The translations under genes were made by a program, and so were the position numbers. The notes below the pieces were generated by a model. The model worked only from the letters and a program-made list of their open reading frames with translations. It was not told where the DNA came from and did not search any database. From assembly GCA_021904315.1 (NCBI GenBank), contig CM038917.1:8168041-8232040 (forward strand): a stretch of DNA of 64,000 bases, read 5' to 3'. This stretch comes from Sphagnum magellanicum (Eukaryota > Streptophyta > Sphagnopsida > Sphagnales > Sphagnaceae). How positions within the stretch are numbered: the first letter of the stretch is position 1; each line of letters starts with the position of its first letter. Below, in pieces: positions 63,881 to 64,000 of this stretch.

Positions 63881-64000
63881 TGCTGTAGACTGTTGTTGTG
63901 TATGAAATGTTTTCACAGATACAAATTGTTTCTGGAGTTTTGGTGTCCTGAACCTTCCCAGTAGAAATTTGGCTTCAACTTTCTGGTTGTTCAGGTATCT

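Overview
This is a nuclear window from a land plant. The evidence is spliced plant-type genes with GT–AG introns, a plant-specific PPR–DYW pseudogene, plant-type mitochondrial insertions (rps3, cox2), solo LTRs, foldback elements and long AT-rich, CpG-poor stretches. Low gene density and heavy decay suggest a large, repeat-bloated genome, such as a gymnosperm or other non-flowering plant. A RAB23-like GTPase, a family I associate with lineages that keep motile cilia, would fit a plant with swimming sperm (cycad or Ginkgo type, fern, lycophyte). That is inference; nothing here fixes the species.

Three genes have exons that join in frame. (1) 22.9–24.1 kb, minus: a four-exon gene for a 120-aa protein with an N-terminal UAP56-binding motif (mRNA-export adaptor of the UIF/UIEF type), one intron of which appears to use a GC donor. 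(2) 28.8–30.7 kb, minus: six exons of a RAB23-like small GTPase; only the first few codons are missing. (3) 54.2–58.4 kb, plus: a four-exon gene for a 113-aa protein with the UBTD-type ubiquitin-binding domain.

Decayed genes: a PPR–DYW pseudogene (25.5–27.0 kb, minus), an ATP-dependent PEP carboxykinase pseudogene with its intron layout kept but its P-loop region gone (61.8 kb to the right edge, plus), and coiled-coil exons at 41.1–41.7 kb (plus).

Mobile and foreign DNA: a mitochondrial insertion (about 8.6–10.1 kb, possibly to 10.9 kb), a broken Crypton/DUF3504-like tyrosine recombinase element (about 17.4–20.3 kb, minus), two solo LTRs of one family in opposite orientation (13.64–14.47 and 49.33–50.14 kb), MITE-like foldbacks (27.6, 51.25, 53.2 kb), a dispersed repeat found at 38.7–39.6 kb and inside intron 1 of the UBTD gene, a kilobase-scale degenerate inverted repeat (5.0–6.0 kb), minisatellites and microsatellites.

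The remaining sequence (1–4.7, 6.4–8.5, 11–13.6, 14.5–17.4, 31–38, 43–49 and 58.4–61 kb) is AT-rich intergenic DNA in which I could support no gene. All exon boundaries were read by eye from splice consensus and reading-frame continuity. The genes appear independent; no operon or pathway links them.
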